DNA of 23,691 nucleotides from a virus, in the IMG/VR virus record IMGVR_UViG_3300025736_000207, positions 1 to 23,691 of that record; one strand, written 5' to 3'. Numbering within the stretch: the stretch's first letter is position 1; each line of letters opens with the position of its first letter. Of this stretch, positions 15,767 through 22,934 are shown piece by piece. A model generated the notes under the pieces. That model worked only from the letters and a program-made list of their open reading frames with translations, had not been told where the DNA came from and made no database searches. The translations under genes and the position numbers were made by a program.

Positions 15767-15802
15767 GGGTATGGGAGGGAATCGAACCCTCAACATCACA
15801 CC
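15767..15802 (-). ncRNA. tRNA-like element 3: acceptor/T-arm minihelix
   Basis: The minus strand has a perfect T arm GAGGG-TTCGATT-CCCTC (15791-15775) with the B box GGTTCGATTCC. The next seven bases CCATACC pair with GGTGTGA (15802-15796) in 6 of 7 positions including one G-U, leaving only TGTT as a linker. This forms an acceptor/T-arm minihelix of 36 nt without D or anticodon arms. It starts 2 nt after the stop of the gp10-like gene and lies in the leader of the 54-aa gene. Confidence 0.58.
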
Positions 15803-15804
15803 AT

Positions 15805-16200
15805 TTATTTATTAAATCCAATAAATAGTCTCTTTATCCTATCTGAAAATGCTTCATTCATAAGAAACAACGCTGGCCTCATGAACGGCCTAAATGCTGG
15901 TTTACCGGATGTACTTGTTACAGCTTTTGGTGATTCTGGTGTTCCAACTTTCATATACATTGTGCCATATTCTTGATAAATTGCCCAAGGAACGCCAACG
16001 ATAATTTTAAAACCAGCGACACCCATTTTTACATATTTTATCGAGTTACTCATTTCACCTTTATCGACAGCGGCATATCTGCGCATTAATGAAACTGTAT
16101 CTTTCACAATCCCTTCATGTATATTTACATATTCCGAAGTCTTTGCCACCTTTTTATTAAATCGAATTGCACCATACAATCCAGTAACTTTTAAACTCAT
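15805..16200 (-). CDS. HK97-gp10-like protein (tail/neck completion)
   Basis: The 131-aa protein shows the typical gp10-family end: VPWAIYQEYGTMYMKVGTPE, then KPAFRPFMRPALFLMNEAF. The N-terminal part is helical (EGIVKDTVSLMRRYAAVDKG). Members are neck or tail-completion proteins in HK97-like viruses. Here it lies next to the portal instead of after the capsid gene, an unusual order. The start overlaps the portal stop by ATGA with GAGGA upstream. A tRNA-like element follows the stop by 2 nt. Confidence 0.82.
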   Translation of the reverse strand: MSLKVTGLYGAIRFNKKVAKTSEYVNIHEGIVKDTVSLMRRYAAVDKGEMSNSIKYVKMGVAGFKIIVGVPWAIYQEYGTMYMKVGTPESPKAVTSTSGKPAFRPFMRPALFLMNEAFSDRIKRLFIGFNK

Positions 16201-17732
16201 TCCTCGTCTTTTCCAAATAAACTATCCTGTTCTTCAATTACCTTATTACCAAGAGCATGTTCTTTCTTTGCAAGTTCTTCAAATTTTCTTTTATCTATTA
16301 TTTCCTGCCTGAGTTGTAAAATACCAGCAGATGCTTTTTTTGGTTTTTTCTCGGCATCTTTAAGTGGTTTTCTTGCAATAGTATTTCCCTTTTCATCGTC
16401 ATTTTCCGTATCATCGGTATCTTTTGCAGTATCATTTAACTCAACTTGCTTTACTACTATAGCTGGATCAAGATATATTTTACCACTATTCATTATCTTC
16501 CTTGATTCTTCTTGGCTAATTACTGGTGGATTTGTACTAAGTAATATTTGAACGGTCGCTGCACGTTTCGTCAATAGTTCGGCTTCTGCTAATTCACCAA
16601 CATAAATATCCTTCCATATTGGTTCATATTTAAATTCTTTGTTATATCCAGCAAAAACTTCTGCATACAAATCTTTAATGAGTGGTGTATCAATCAATTC
16701 CTGTTTATCTTTAACATCACGATAATAGTCACTATATCCTGTCTCTGCACCAGTAACCTTACCTATTTGAACACCAAGCAATACCTGCGTCGGTATAACG
16801 AAAGCAGATGCAATACCTAATATGATATAGTTGTAAAACTCCTTTGGATCAATTGCCGTTGGATTGTGAACCTCTAAATGATACCTACTATCGTACACAT
16901 AATAATTAGGGTGCTGTGCCATATTTTTCTCTATTTCTTTTTTTTCATTCGGTTGCATACCCTCTTTTGTTATTTCATGTGTACCATGACTGAACCATTT
17001 TAAAATCTCACCAGTTGCAATATCAATATCTGCTTCCGATATTATTATATTCTGCAACATATCAACTTTTGAAATACCGAATCGTGAAAATGGTAACTGG
17101 TCATCCATAAAATGCATAATACGACTAGGGTGAATATACATTTCTTTATTTGTTTTTTTGTTGCTATAAAAAAAATGCTGTATACCATCTATTTTAAACT
17201 GTTTGCCTTTCTTTGCATCCCTATCCGTTAAATATTTCATATCTTTAAGATTCTCTGGATTAATCATTTCTAAATTTTTAAGCGATGCACTTTTTGGTGG
17301 TGGTAACTCATAATCAACTTTGCCTTTTTTGTCTACGATATCATTGGCATATTTTTTAAGAATAAAACCATCACCATAAATATCAACACATATGTTTGCC
17401 AATACAAATTTAAATTTTGGGTTTGCCCTAGCATCAAATAATTGCGCTATCTTTGCATCAGCGGCAGATGGTGGTTTTCTTGTGTTTATATTTTCAAATT
17501 CAAACCATGAACGAAATCTATCTAAATTTTTCTTTTTTGTAGCTTTCATGAAAAATGGTGCGGTCAGTGCGATTTCACGTCTAAGTTTTGGTGTCATCTT
17601 TCTATCAGATGCCCATTTACCTCCAAGGTCATAATCACTGGCCCTAAACGTTTTCTTATCGACAGGCTCAACTATTTCTGTTCTACGAACGTAGGCATTT
17701 AAAAATTCATCTACCGAATCCATTAGTGTCAT
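16197..17732 (-). CDS. Portal protein (DUF1073-like)
   Basis: The protein has 511 aa and directly follows the terminase gene. Portal-like features are KWFSHGTHEITKEG, then NYIILGIASAFVIPTQVLLG, followed by VTGAETGYSDYYRDVKDKQE, matching the conserved region of DUF1073-type portals (hydrophobic strand, Gly/Glu turn, then the D-YY-D-V helix). The last ~90 residues are acidic and then basic and low in complexity (DTAKDTDDTENDDEKGN), possibly disordered. It forms the ring through which terminase pumps DNA. The start is 2 nt after the terminase stop with AAGGT upstream. Confidence 0.9.
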   Translation of the reverse strand: MTLMDSVDEFLNAYVRRTEIVEPVDKKTFRASDYDLGGKWASDRKMTPKLRREIALTAPFFMKATKKKNLDRFRSWFEFENINTRKPPSAADAKIAQLFDARANPKFKFVLANICVDIYGDGFILKKYANDIVDKKGKVDYELPPPKSASLKNLEMINPENLKDMKYLTDRDAKKGKQFKIDGIQHFFYSNKKTNKEMYIHPSRIMHFMDDQLPFSRFGISKVDMLQNIIISEADIDIATGEILKWFSHGTHEITKEGMQPNEKKEIEKNMAQHPNYYVYDSRYHLEVHNPTAIDPKEFYNYIILGIASAFVIPTQVLLGVQIGKVTGAETGYSDYYRDVKDKQELIDTPLIKDLYAEVFAGYNKEFKYEPIWKDIYVGELAEAELLTKRAATVQILLSTNPPVISQEESRKIMNSGKIYLDPAIVVKQVELNDTAKDTDDTENDDEKGNTIARKPLKDAEKKPKKASAGILQLRQEIIDKRKFEELAKKEHALGNKVIEEQDSLFGKDEE

Positions 17733-17734
17733 AT

Positions 17735-19021
17735 TTATCTACCTTTTCTTCGCCACCATCCACACCCAAATCCACTATCATCGACATACGGGCTATAATC
17801 CGTAACTCCATATCTCAATGCATCTGGTGCATGGTCATCTTTTTTAATTACTATCTCTGTTCCAGGTTTATACCTATACCCCTGCAACTCAGCAATTAAT
17901 TTATAACATGATGAATCTATATAAATATCATTTGCAACGAATATTGATTTTACTTTAGCAATTCCGTTTTCAACATCATTGTATCCTTGCGTTACAGGAA
18001 CGCCACGATCTTTAATTTGCTCTATTAAATCGGATGCCGCTGGATCAACATAAACATTTTTAAAATGATAATCCTTGTTAAATTCTGCAATTTGCTGCGA
18101 TAATGTGGATGTTGTTACCATTGTTTTATATTGTTCCATTTTAACTACCAATTTGTTATTTTCGGTAACACCCATTATCAATACGCAATGGGGAGTGTTT
18201 AAACCCCAATCAATACCACATATGTTATATTTAACTGGTAAATCTTTAAAATCTCCAACATGCTTAATTGGATTGAACTCCTTATATACCTGCCCTTCAA
18301 ACATTCCCCAAATGCCGCTTAAGTATCTACGCTTCCAATCTTCATCCCATGTTGATTCGATACGGTTTATGTACCGCTTATATTTTGGTAATAGCTTATT
18401 ATCATATGTTGTCGTTGATACAAAAGAGAAATCATCCTGTTTTGTACTTTCATTTATGAAATACTTATGAATCCAATGTAACTCACTACCCGGATTTGTT
18501 GTTAATAATATGAATGGATTTTTTAAATGTCTAGTACCTGATAATCTACCATACAACTGACGAAATACGTTTTCCTCAATATCAACTGGTTCATCTAACC
18601 CAACGAAATCCAGCGTATATCCAGCTAGCTTTCTTTCTTCATCACATGAACGAAATTGTATAATTGAACCATTGTATGCTTCCCATTCCATACTACCGGC
18701 AGTTGTAATTATTCGCTTTGTTAAATTTAATTCGATTCCATTTTTTCGCAACTGTTCTTGGTATAAATCAAGTTCCTCCCTAAAAAGAGAGAAAACTACA
18801 GATTTAAGTTGTGTATGTGTTTGCGAACCTAATACACCTTTTACACCTGGATTTTCTAAACATATCTTAATAACAGCGTTAACAAGCAATAATGTCTTAC
18901 CGGCACGAAATGCACCGCTATATAGTACACCAGATTTTTTATATATCGAAGCTAAAACTTGAAGCTGTGGCGGTAAAAACAATCTTGGTGAACCAATACT
19001 AATAATTTTATCAATTCGCAT
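17735..19021 (-). CDS. terL: Terminase large subunit
   Basis: The 428-aa protein carries all motifs: Walker A SGAFRAGKT (35-43), Walker B LDFVGLDE (Asp143-Glu144), coupling motif LLTTNPG (173-178), and an RNase H-like nuclease with GIDWG (Asp270), YVDPAAS (Asp326) and HAPDALRYG (Asp400). It cuts and packages genomic DNA. The start at 19021 (MRIDKI) is chosen because the upstream in-frame ATG (19078) lies 3 nt beyond the TATA box and could not be in the transcript. With transcription starting about 25 nt after the TATA box, the leader would be about 37 nt. It is the first gene of the late block. Confidence 0.95.
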   Translation of the reverse strand: MRIDKIISIGSPRLFLPPQLQVLASIYKKSGVLYSGAFRAGKTLLLVNAVIKICLENPGVKGVLGSQTHTQLKSVVFSLFREELDLYQEQLRKNGIELNLTKRIITTAGSMEWEAYNGSIIQFRSCDEERKLAGYTLDFVGLDEPVDIEENVFRQLYGRLSGTRHLKNPFILLTTNPGSELHWIHKYFINESTKQDDFSFVSTTTYDNKLLPKYKRYINRIESTWDEDWKRRYLSGIWGMFEGQVYKEFNPIKHVGDFKDLPVKYNICGIDWGLNTPHCVLIMGVTENNKLVVKMEQYKTMVTTSTLSQQIAEFNKDYHFKNVYVDPAASDLIEQIKDRGVPVTQGYNDVENGIAKVKSIFVANDIYIDSSCYKLIAELQGYRYKPGTEIVIKKDDHAPDALRYGVTDYSPYVDDSGFGCGWWRRKGR

Positions 19022-19080
19022 GGCTGTCACTATAAAAAATAATTGATGTTTGTTGATAGTCAATACTATGTAACTCATAC

Positions 19081-19096
19081 TATATAAACCTTTCGG
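19081..19096 (-). promoter_or_regulatory. Late-block promoter (BRE + TATA, minus strand)
   Basis: The minus strand reads CCGAAAGGTTTATATA: a purine-rich BRE followed by TATA box TTTATATA, a textbook archaeal promoter. It is 60 nt upstream of the terminase start, with predicted initiation near 19058. GAAAGGTTTATATA recurs exactly at 22714-22727 on the plus strand. Confidence 0.8.
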
Positions 19097-19099
19097 TTT

Positions 19100-19124
19100 A
19101 CGACCGCAACAGCTGTTCGGTCGT
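19100..19124. promoter_or_regulatory. 25-bp imperfect palindrome between divergent promoters (operator candidate)
   Basis: ACGACCG (19100-19106) and CGGTCGT (19118-19124) are perfect inverted repeats, and the core AACAGCTGTT (19108-19117) is itself a perfect palindrome, with one extra C at 19107. TTTA/TAAA can extend the arms with one more bulge. The centre (19112) is exactly midway between the TATA boxes at 19081-19088 and 19136-19143. A dimeric repressor bound here could control both blocks. A replication or hairpin role is also possible. Confidence 0.65.
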
Positions 19125-19129
19125 TAAAG

Positions 19130-19143
19130 AAAAACTTTAAATA
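19130..19143 (+). promoter_or_regulatory. Rightward promoter (BRE + TATA, plus strand)
   Basis: AAAAACTTTAAATA contains an A-rich BRE-like stretch and the TATA box TTTAAATA (19136-19143). Initiation is expected near 19166, ten nt before the first gene, whose GTGAT ribosome site lies at 19168-19172. It is weaker in consensus than the leftward promoter. Confidence 0.7.
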
Positions 19144-19175
19144 CCAGCAACTATAACATATTAACCAGTGATTGT

Positions 19176-19376
19176 ATGGATGAAATGGATTTAGACGCAG
19201 AAAAAAACGAAATGCCGTATAATGACTACGGTAAATTACTTCGAGACAATAAACTAACAGTCATTCAAATAGTATATGACGGTCAATACGTATTGGTGCA
19301 AGACCCCCGTGGTCAGCTATGGAAAGTTACGGCCATGCTTAAAACATTTACTGCTGTGCTAACTAGGGTGTCATAA
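19176..19376 (+). CDS. Hypothetical protein (66 aa), first rightward gene
   Basis: Not recognised. It has an acidic start (MDEMDLDAEKNEMP), then a short basic helix (YGKLLRDNKL) and two beta strands (VIQIVYDGQYVLVQDPRGQL, WKVTAMLKTF), which could be a small SH3- or OB-like fold. GTGAT lies 3 nt before the ATG. It is the first gene behind the rightward promoter and overlaps the next gene as TAATG. The first position in a divergent module makes a regulatory role possible, but no DNA-binding motif is evident. Confidence 0.7.
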   Translation: MDEMDLDAEKNEMPYNDYGKLLRDNKLTVIQIVYDGQYVLVQDPRGQLWKVTAMLKTFTAVLTRVS

Positions 19377-19648
19377 TGATATTAAAATACCCAAATGCTC
19401 AATTTCAAATATTTATACAGTTGGATATGAATGAAGTTGTAATGACACTTCATAGGATGGCGCATCGTATTTCAAATTATGAAACAGTAATAATAAATAT
19501 AGAACGATTCAAAAATAAACCGGGAAAATTTAATACATATACCCTTGCAATATTAACATCAACAAAACATTTAACAGCAAAAGAAATATCAAAATTGTTT
19601 GATGATGCGAAAATAAACAAAAGGAGAACGATATATGGCCCGTGGTAG
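19376..19648 (+). CDS. Hypothetical protein (90 aa)
   Basis: Not recognised. Alternating strands and helices are suggested: FQIFIQLDMNEVVMTLHRMA, then TVIINIERF, then LAILTSTKHLTAKEISKLFD, and a basic end (KINKRRTIYGPW). LTAKEISKLFDDAKI could be the second half of a helix-turn-helix. The start overlaps the previous stop as TAATG, and its 3' end overlaps the next gene by 14 nt, which carries that gene's AAGGAG site. Confidence 0.7.
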   Translation: MILKYPNAQFQIFIQLDMNEVVMTLHRMAHRISNYETVIINIERFKNKPGKFNTYTLAILTSTKHLTAKEISKLFDDAKINKRRTIYGPW

Positions 19649-20174
19649 AAAAGGAAATGAAGAAAAAATAAAGAAATTCCTAGCGAAAACATTGAAAAAT
19701 AAAAATTCAGATGTTTATAACTCATCCGGTAAGCCAAGCCCATCAAAAATACAGGAAATGCTAAAAAAGGAAATTGGAATAGATATAACACGGCAAACAG
19801 TATCAAAATATCTAGCAGATGACCTGACACCATACCTAATTGATATTGATTTTTCACAAAATTCAAAAATACGAGATATAAAAAGTGCTATGAATATCGC
19901 AAAAGGATTATACGAGAGTGATATAACAAAAGCCGGTGATAAAACAAAGGCGTTAAATTCATGGAAACAACTAAATCAACAACTAATTGATTATGAAAAA
20001 CATTTACGAGAATTAGAAATGAGAAAATTTGAGGCAAATAAACCAAACTATCTAATAAAGATAGAACCTGGATGTGCAGAACAAACATGTCCTAAATGTG
20101 GAAATAAATTTTATACAAACCTAAATGAGGATAATAATAATGAACTTGAAAACGAAAATGATACAAATGCTTAA
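19635..20174 (+). CDS. HTH and zinc-motif protein, possible small terminase or regulator
   Basis: The protein has 179 aa. A helix-turn-helix is visible at ~36-64 (PSKIQEMLKKEIGIDITRQT then VSKYLAD). A helical middle follows (KTKALNSWKQLNQQLIDYEK) that resembles the oligomerisation helices of small terminase subunits, then a C-terminal zinc motif (C147, C152, C155: GCAEQTCPKCGNKFY) and an acidic Asn-rich tail. AAGGAG upstream of ATG 19635 is one of the strongest ribosome sites here. Closeness to terL (on the other strand) and the helix pattern suggest a small terminase; a repressor acting on the palindrome at 19100-19124 is the other option. Confidence 0.72.
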   Translation: MARGRKGNEEKIKKFLAKTLKNKNSDVYNSSGKPSPSKIQEMLKKEIGIDITRQTVSKYLADDLTPYLIDIDFSQNSKIRDIKSAMNIAKGLYESDITKAGDKTKALNSWKQLNQQLIDYEKHLRELEMRKFEANKPNYLIKIEPGCAEQTCPKCGNKFYTNLNEDNNNELENENDTNA

Positions 20175-20370
20175 AACGTTGCATAATTGCCTACCGGCAA
20201 GTAAAAAATCATTGCAAATTGAAAGTAATGCATTTTTAGCTATTCTTGATGCACACGAAGAATTTCAGATGATAAACAGAAAAGATATCATTACATTGGC
20301 AGAAAATATGATGGAACGAAAAACTGAACCAATAACTGAAAAAAAAGAAGATGATGTAATGTACGGGTGA
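20140..20370 (+). CDS. Hypothetical protein (76 aa)
   Basis: Not recognised. It is a small, helical, charged protein (MNLKTKMIQMLKTLHNCLPA, then ESNAFLAILDAHEEFQMINR, KDIITLAENMMERK). The start at 20140 is taken because GAGGAT lies 8 nt upstream; an in-frame ATG 15 nt earlier precedes that site. It overlaps the preceding gene by 35 nt in another frame. Its last codons contain GGGTGA, the ribosome site of the next small gene, implying coupling. Confidence 0.65.
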   Translation: MNLKTKMIQMLKTLHNCLPASKKSLQIESNAFLAILDAHEEFQMINRKDIITLAENMMERKTEPITEKKEDDVMYG

Positions 20371-20376
20371 TAAAAT

Positions 20377-20556
20377 ATGACTAAATGGGAAAAAACGAAC
20401 GAAGGTAGACTTTCTATATACTATCTTGCCATAGAACTTGTCAATGTTGTTGGTGAAAATGCATATATACTAAACGATGATGCAAAACTCGGTGACAGTA
20501 ACGATATTATAGATTTTTTAAGACAATTAATCATTTTAGAATGGATTGGGGATTAA
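20377..20556 (+). CDS. Small hypothetical protein (59 aa)
   Basis: The frame begins MTKWEKTNEGRLSIYYLAIE and ends RQLIILEWIGD. A perfect GGGTGAT lies 5 nt upstream of the ATG, and the gene fills the gap between the 76-aa gene and the phosphoesterase, leaving 3 nt. The helix-loop-helix layout (IYYLAIELVNVVG, then DIIDFLRQLIILEWIG) could be a small winged-helix-like or protein-binding fold. Function unknown. Confidence 0.7.
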   Translation: MTKWEKTNEGRLSIYYLAIELVNVVGENAYILNDDAKLGDSNDIIDFLRQLIILEWIGD

Positions 20557-20559
20557 AAA

Positions 20560-21384
20560 ATGGAAATAAACGTAAAAACAATAATGTTCAAAAACAGTAC
20601 AACGTGGTTTCATGTTATACCAATTGGTGATATACACCTTGGAAACGCTGGTTGTGACGTTGAAAAGTTAAAGAAACTTGTAAAGTGGATAAACGAAAAA
20701 GATAACGTATATTGGATTGGTATGGGAGACTTTTTGGATTGCATAAACCTTACAGATAAAAGATTTGATCCACAAACACTGGCAAAAGAATTTAGAAATT
20801 CATTAGACAACCTTATACCCATGCAGGTACATAGATTAGTTGAGATACTAAAACCAATAAAAGAAAAGTGCCTAGGGCTACACGAAGGAAACCATGAACG
20901 AAAAATAAGACTTGTAAATCAATATGATCCAATATATGAAATATGGAAAGAATTTAATATACCGTCATTACCGATGTTAAAAGATGCAGCAATTACACGA
21001 TTAAAATTCGTACAAGATTGCAAAGGAAAAAGACAACCATCCTATGTGTATGATATATTTAGCGTACATGGAAATGTAGGGGGTAGAAAGGGGGGTGCAA
21101 AAATAAACAGGTTAGAAGATATGTGTGCCAGCTTTAATGCTGACATATATTTGATGGCACATTCACACGTTAAAATGACAGAATCAAAATCTGTGCTTTA
21201 TGTAGACAACCATTTGCACTTAAAACGTGCTAAAAAGGTACTTGCCGTAACTGGATGTTTTCTGAATGGTTATATACAAGGTAGCGGTGGTTATTGTGAA
21301 CAATGGATGCTATCGCCAACGATGACAGGGGTCGTAAAAATATCGTTAAGGCCGAAACAGAGAGATTTGCATATTTCAGAATAG
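20560..21384 (+). CDS. Calcineurin-like metallophosphoesterase (Mre11/SbcD-like fold)
   Basis: The 274-aa protein has the metal-binding motifs in order: GDIHLG (Asp24, His26), GMGDFLD (Asp57), HEGNHERK (Asn111, His112), FSVHGN, and MAHSHVK. These define the two-metal phosphoesterase fold. Virus members next to replication genes are often DNA nucleases or phosphodiesterases; no SbcC/Rad50 partner is visible nearby. GGGGAT upstream supports the start at 20560. The AAA+ gene begins 8 nt after its stop, so both probably act in DNA metabolism. Confidence 0.87.
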   Translation: MEINVKTIMFKNSTTWFHVIPIGDIHLGNAGCDVEKLKKLVKWINEKDNVYWIGMGDFLDCINLTDKRFDPQTLAKEFRNSLDNLIPMQVHRLVEILKPIKEKCLGLHEGNHERKIRLVNQYDPIYEIWKEFNIPSLPMLKDAAITRLKFVQDCKGKRQPSYVYDIFSVHGNVGGRKGGAKINRLEDMCASFNADIYLMAHSHVKMTESKSVLYVDNHLHLKRAKKVLAVTGCFLNGYIQGSGGYCEQWMLSPTMTGVVKISLRPKQRDLHISE

Positions 21385-21392
21385 GTATTCAA

Positions 21393-22709
21393 ATGTCAGA
21401 AGCACCACAAAGATCAATGAAAAAAACCATCGAGTTAAATAAAAAACTGTCTGACAACGAAAAAGTTAAAAAGGGAATGGCTAAACTTGTAGAAAAAGCA
21501 ACTGAAGTAAAAGATAAAAGAGAATATCTTGATCTAAGCAATCCACCGAAAAGTCGTAAGGAACTATATGAACAATTAAGCAAATGGCTTTTCCTTACTG
21601 ATACATATAGAATTGATTTGGTATTGGCCTCAGTTGTTTCAAATCAAGCAAGAAATAGTAAACCATTATGGATATTTACGGTTGGACAAAGTGGTGATGC
21701 AAAAAGCGAAATAGTGCGTGCATTAAAGGATTATCCAGATGTAGAATTTATAGACCAGATTTCAGCTAATACATTAGCAACTGGAAAAACACATAAAGGT
21801 AAAAAGGTACATGATTTGGGAGATGAATTGGAAAATTCTAGTCATATCCTTATATTTTCTGATTTGGCTACATTGAAATCAATAAACAAAGATGAAAAGA
21901 ATGAAATATTTGGTCAACTTAGAGAATTATATGATGGGAACATAAATAAAAGGACAGGTAATGGTACACAAAAAATATATAGTAACTGTCATGTGACGTT
22001 AATTGCATGTACAACACCTGATATAAAAGAAGAATACTCCATACATAACCAATTGGGAACTAGAGAATTTGCATATGACGTTGAATCAAAGCAAATGGAT
22101 GACAATGAAAAAATGACAAGAGCCATGGATCATATGGAAAAGGAAGCGATAATGAAAAAAGAGTTACAAGAAATAATACAATCATTCCTAGGCACATGCA
22201 AATTTAACAAGAAAACAGTAATACCGCCTGAGATTACAAAATGGATGATGGAGAGATGTAAGGAATTGTCTTTATTCAGGGCAACGGCATCGTTTGAAGC
22301 AAGAACGGGTGAACTTAGAGGGTTTGCATCGAAAGAAGTGCCAACACGTCTTATACAGCAGTTTGTGTTGTTATACAAGTCATTGAAATCTATTGATAAA
22401 GATTATCCGGAAGAACGATTTAAACATATAATTGAGAATATAGTAAACGCAACTGGTGATCCTGTGCGTCAAAAAATTTATCATTTCTTAAAAGATAATC
22501 CAGGCGCAGAGTTCAATGTACAAATGTTACACGAACAATTGCTAATAGGAAGAAGAACGGCTAAAAGCCAATGTGAATTGTTAACCGTTATGGGAATAGT
22601 CACTAGAACATTCAAAATAGAATATTATGGTGGAAATAACAATTTAGAACGTAATGTAAGATATTACATGTTCGGAAAGGCACAAAAAATAGAACAAAAG
22701 GTGTTGTGA
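21393..22709 (+). CDS. AAA+ ATPase, MCM-like replicative helicase candidate
   Basis: The protein has 438 aa from the ATG at 21393; an earlier in-frame ATG at 21303 lies inside the phosphoesterase. Walker A is VGQSGDAKSE (~98-106), with the AKS typical of MCM P-loops. The Walker B strand is HILIFSDLAT (~151-160), a sensor-1-like strand is VTLIACTTPD, and an arginine region is LGTREFAY. The C-terminal ~75 residues form a winged helix (RQKIYHFLKDNPG, then LLIGRRTAKSQCELL). The order AAA+ then winged helix fits a small MCM-like helicase without the usual N-terminal domain. Oddity: Walker B has Asp-Leu where Asp-Glu is expected. A loader or regulatory ATPase is also possible. Confidence 0.8.
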   Translation: MSEAPQRSMKKTIELNKKLSDNEKVKKGMAKLVEKATEVKDKREYLDLSNPPKSRKELYEQLSKWLFLTDTYRIDLVLASVVSNQARNSKPLWIFTVGQSGDAKSEIVRALKDYPDVEFIDQISANTLATGKTHKGKKVHDLGDELENSSHILIFSDLATLKSINKDEKNEIFGQLRELYDGNINKRTGNGTQKIYSNCHVTLIACTTPDIKEEYSIHNQLGTREFAYDVESKQMDDNEKMTRAMDHMEKEAIMKKELQEIIQSFLGTCKFNKKTVIPPEITKWMMERCKELSLFRATASFEARTGELRGFASKEVPTRLIQQFVLLYKSLKSIDKDYPEERFKHIIENIVNATGDPVRQKIYHFLKDNPGAEFNVQMLHEQLLIGRRTAKSQCELLTVMGIVTRTFKIEYYGGNNNLERNVRYYMFGKAQKIEQKVL

Positions 22710-22710
22710 G

Positions 22711-22812
22711 ATGGAAAGGTTTATATATGATGACACTACAGAGTTGCAACAGAGTTGGGTTTTGGACAATTTCCCTATGGTACCTGATTCTACTCCACAT
22801 GCGTATTGGTAA
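22711..22812 (+). CDS. Possible 33-aa protein after the AAA+ gene
   Basis: An ATG at 22711, 1 nt after the AAA+ stop, opens a frame beginning MERFIYDDTTELQQSWVLDN and ending STPHAYW. AAGGTG lies 7 nt upstream, a good ribosome site. Against it, the first codons coincide with the promoter-like GAAAGGTTTATATA (22714-22727), and the frame is very short. No family recognised. Confidence 0.4.
   Translation: MERFIYDDTTELQQSWVLDNFPMVPDSTPHAYW
22714..22727 (+). promoter_or_regulatory. Promoter-like BRE/TATA, identical to the late promoter core
   Basis: GAAAGGTTTATATA matches the minus-strand promoter at 19081-19094 in all 14 positions. Initiation would be near 22750, giving a leader of about 185 nt before the glutaredoxin-like gene. 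It may start a second rightward unit. It also falls inside a small possible ORF. Confidence 0.55.
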
Positions 22813-22934
22813 AAGATGATGTAATAGCCCGAACACAAAAAAGAGTGTAATGTCTATCTAGTGGGGGTTGAATTAGGGTTCATAGGGATTCTCGAAGGGA
22901 ATTAAAAAGGAGAGTATAACAGATTTGTGATAAA
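22813..22934 (+). other. Non-coding leader region before the glutaredoxin-like gene
   Basis: No ORF or known RNA is recognised in these 122 nt. It has a small possible hairpin (ACAC/GTGT around 22835-22852) and a G-rich stretch (AGTGGGGG, then AGGGTTCATAGGG). An AAGGAG at 22907-22912 is not followed by a close ATG. If the promoter at 22714 is used this is a long leader or a small RNA. No T-arm consensus is present. Confidence 0.4.

Noticed and set aside
8279-15802. The T-arm sequences as integration (att) sites copied from a host tRNA
   Set aside because: Three different copies lie inside the structural operon and no integrase is visible; att identity usually occurs once, beside an integrase gene.
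22870-22895. T-arm-like AGGGTTCATAGGG on the plus strand
   Set aside because: The flanks do not pair as a T stem and no acceptor stem is present.
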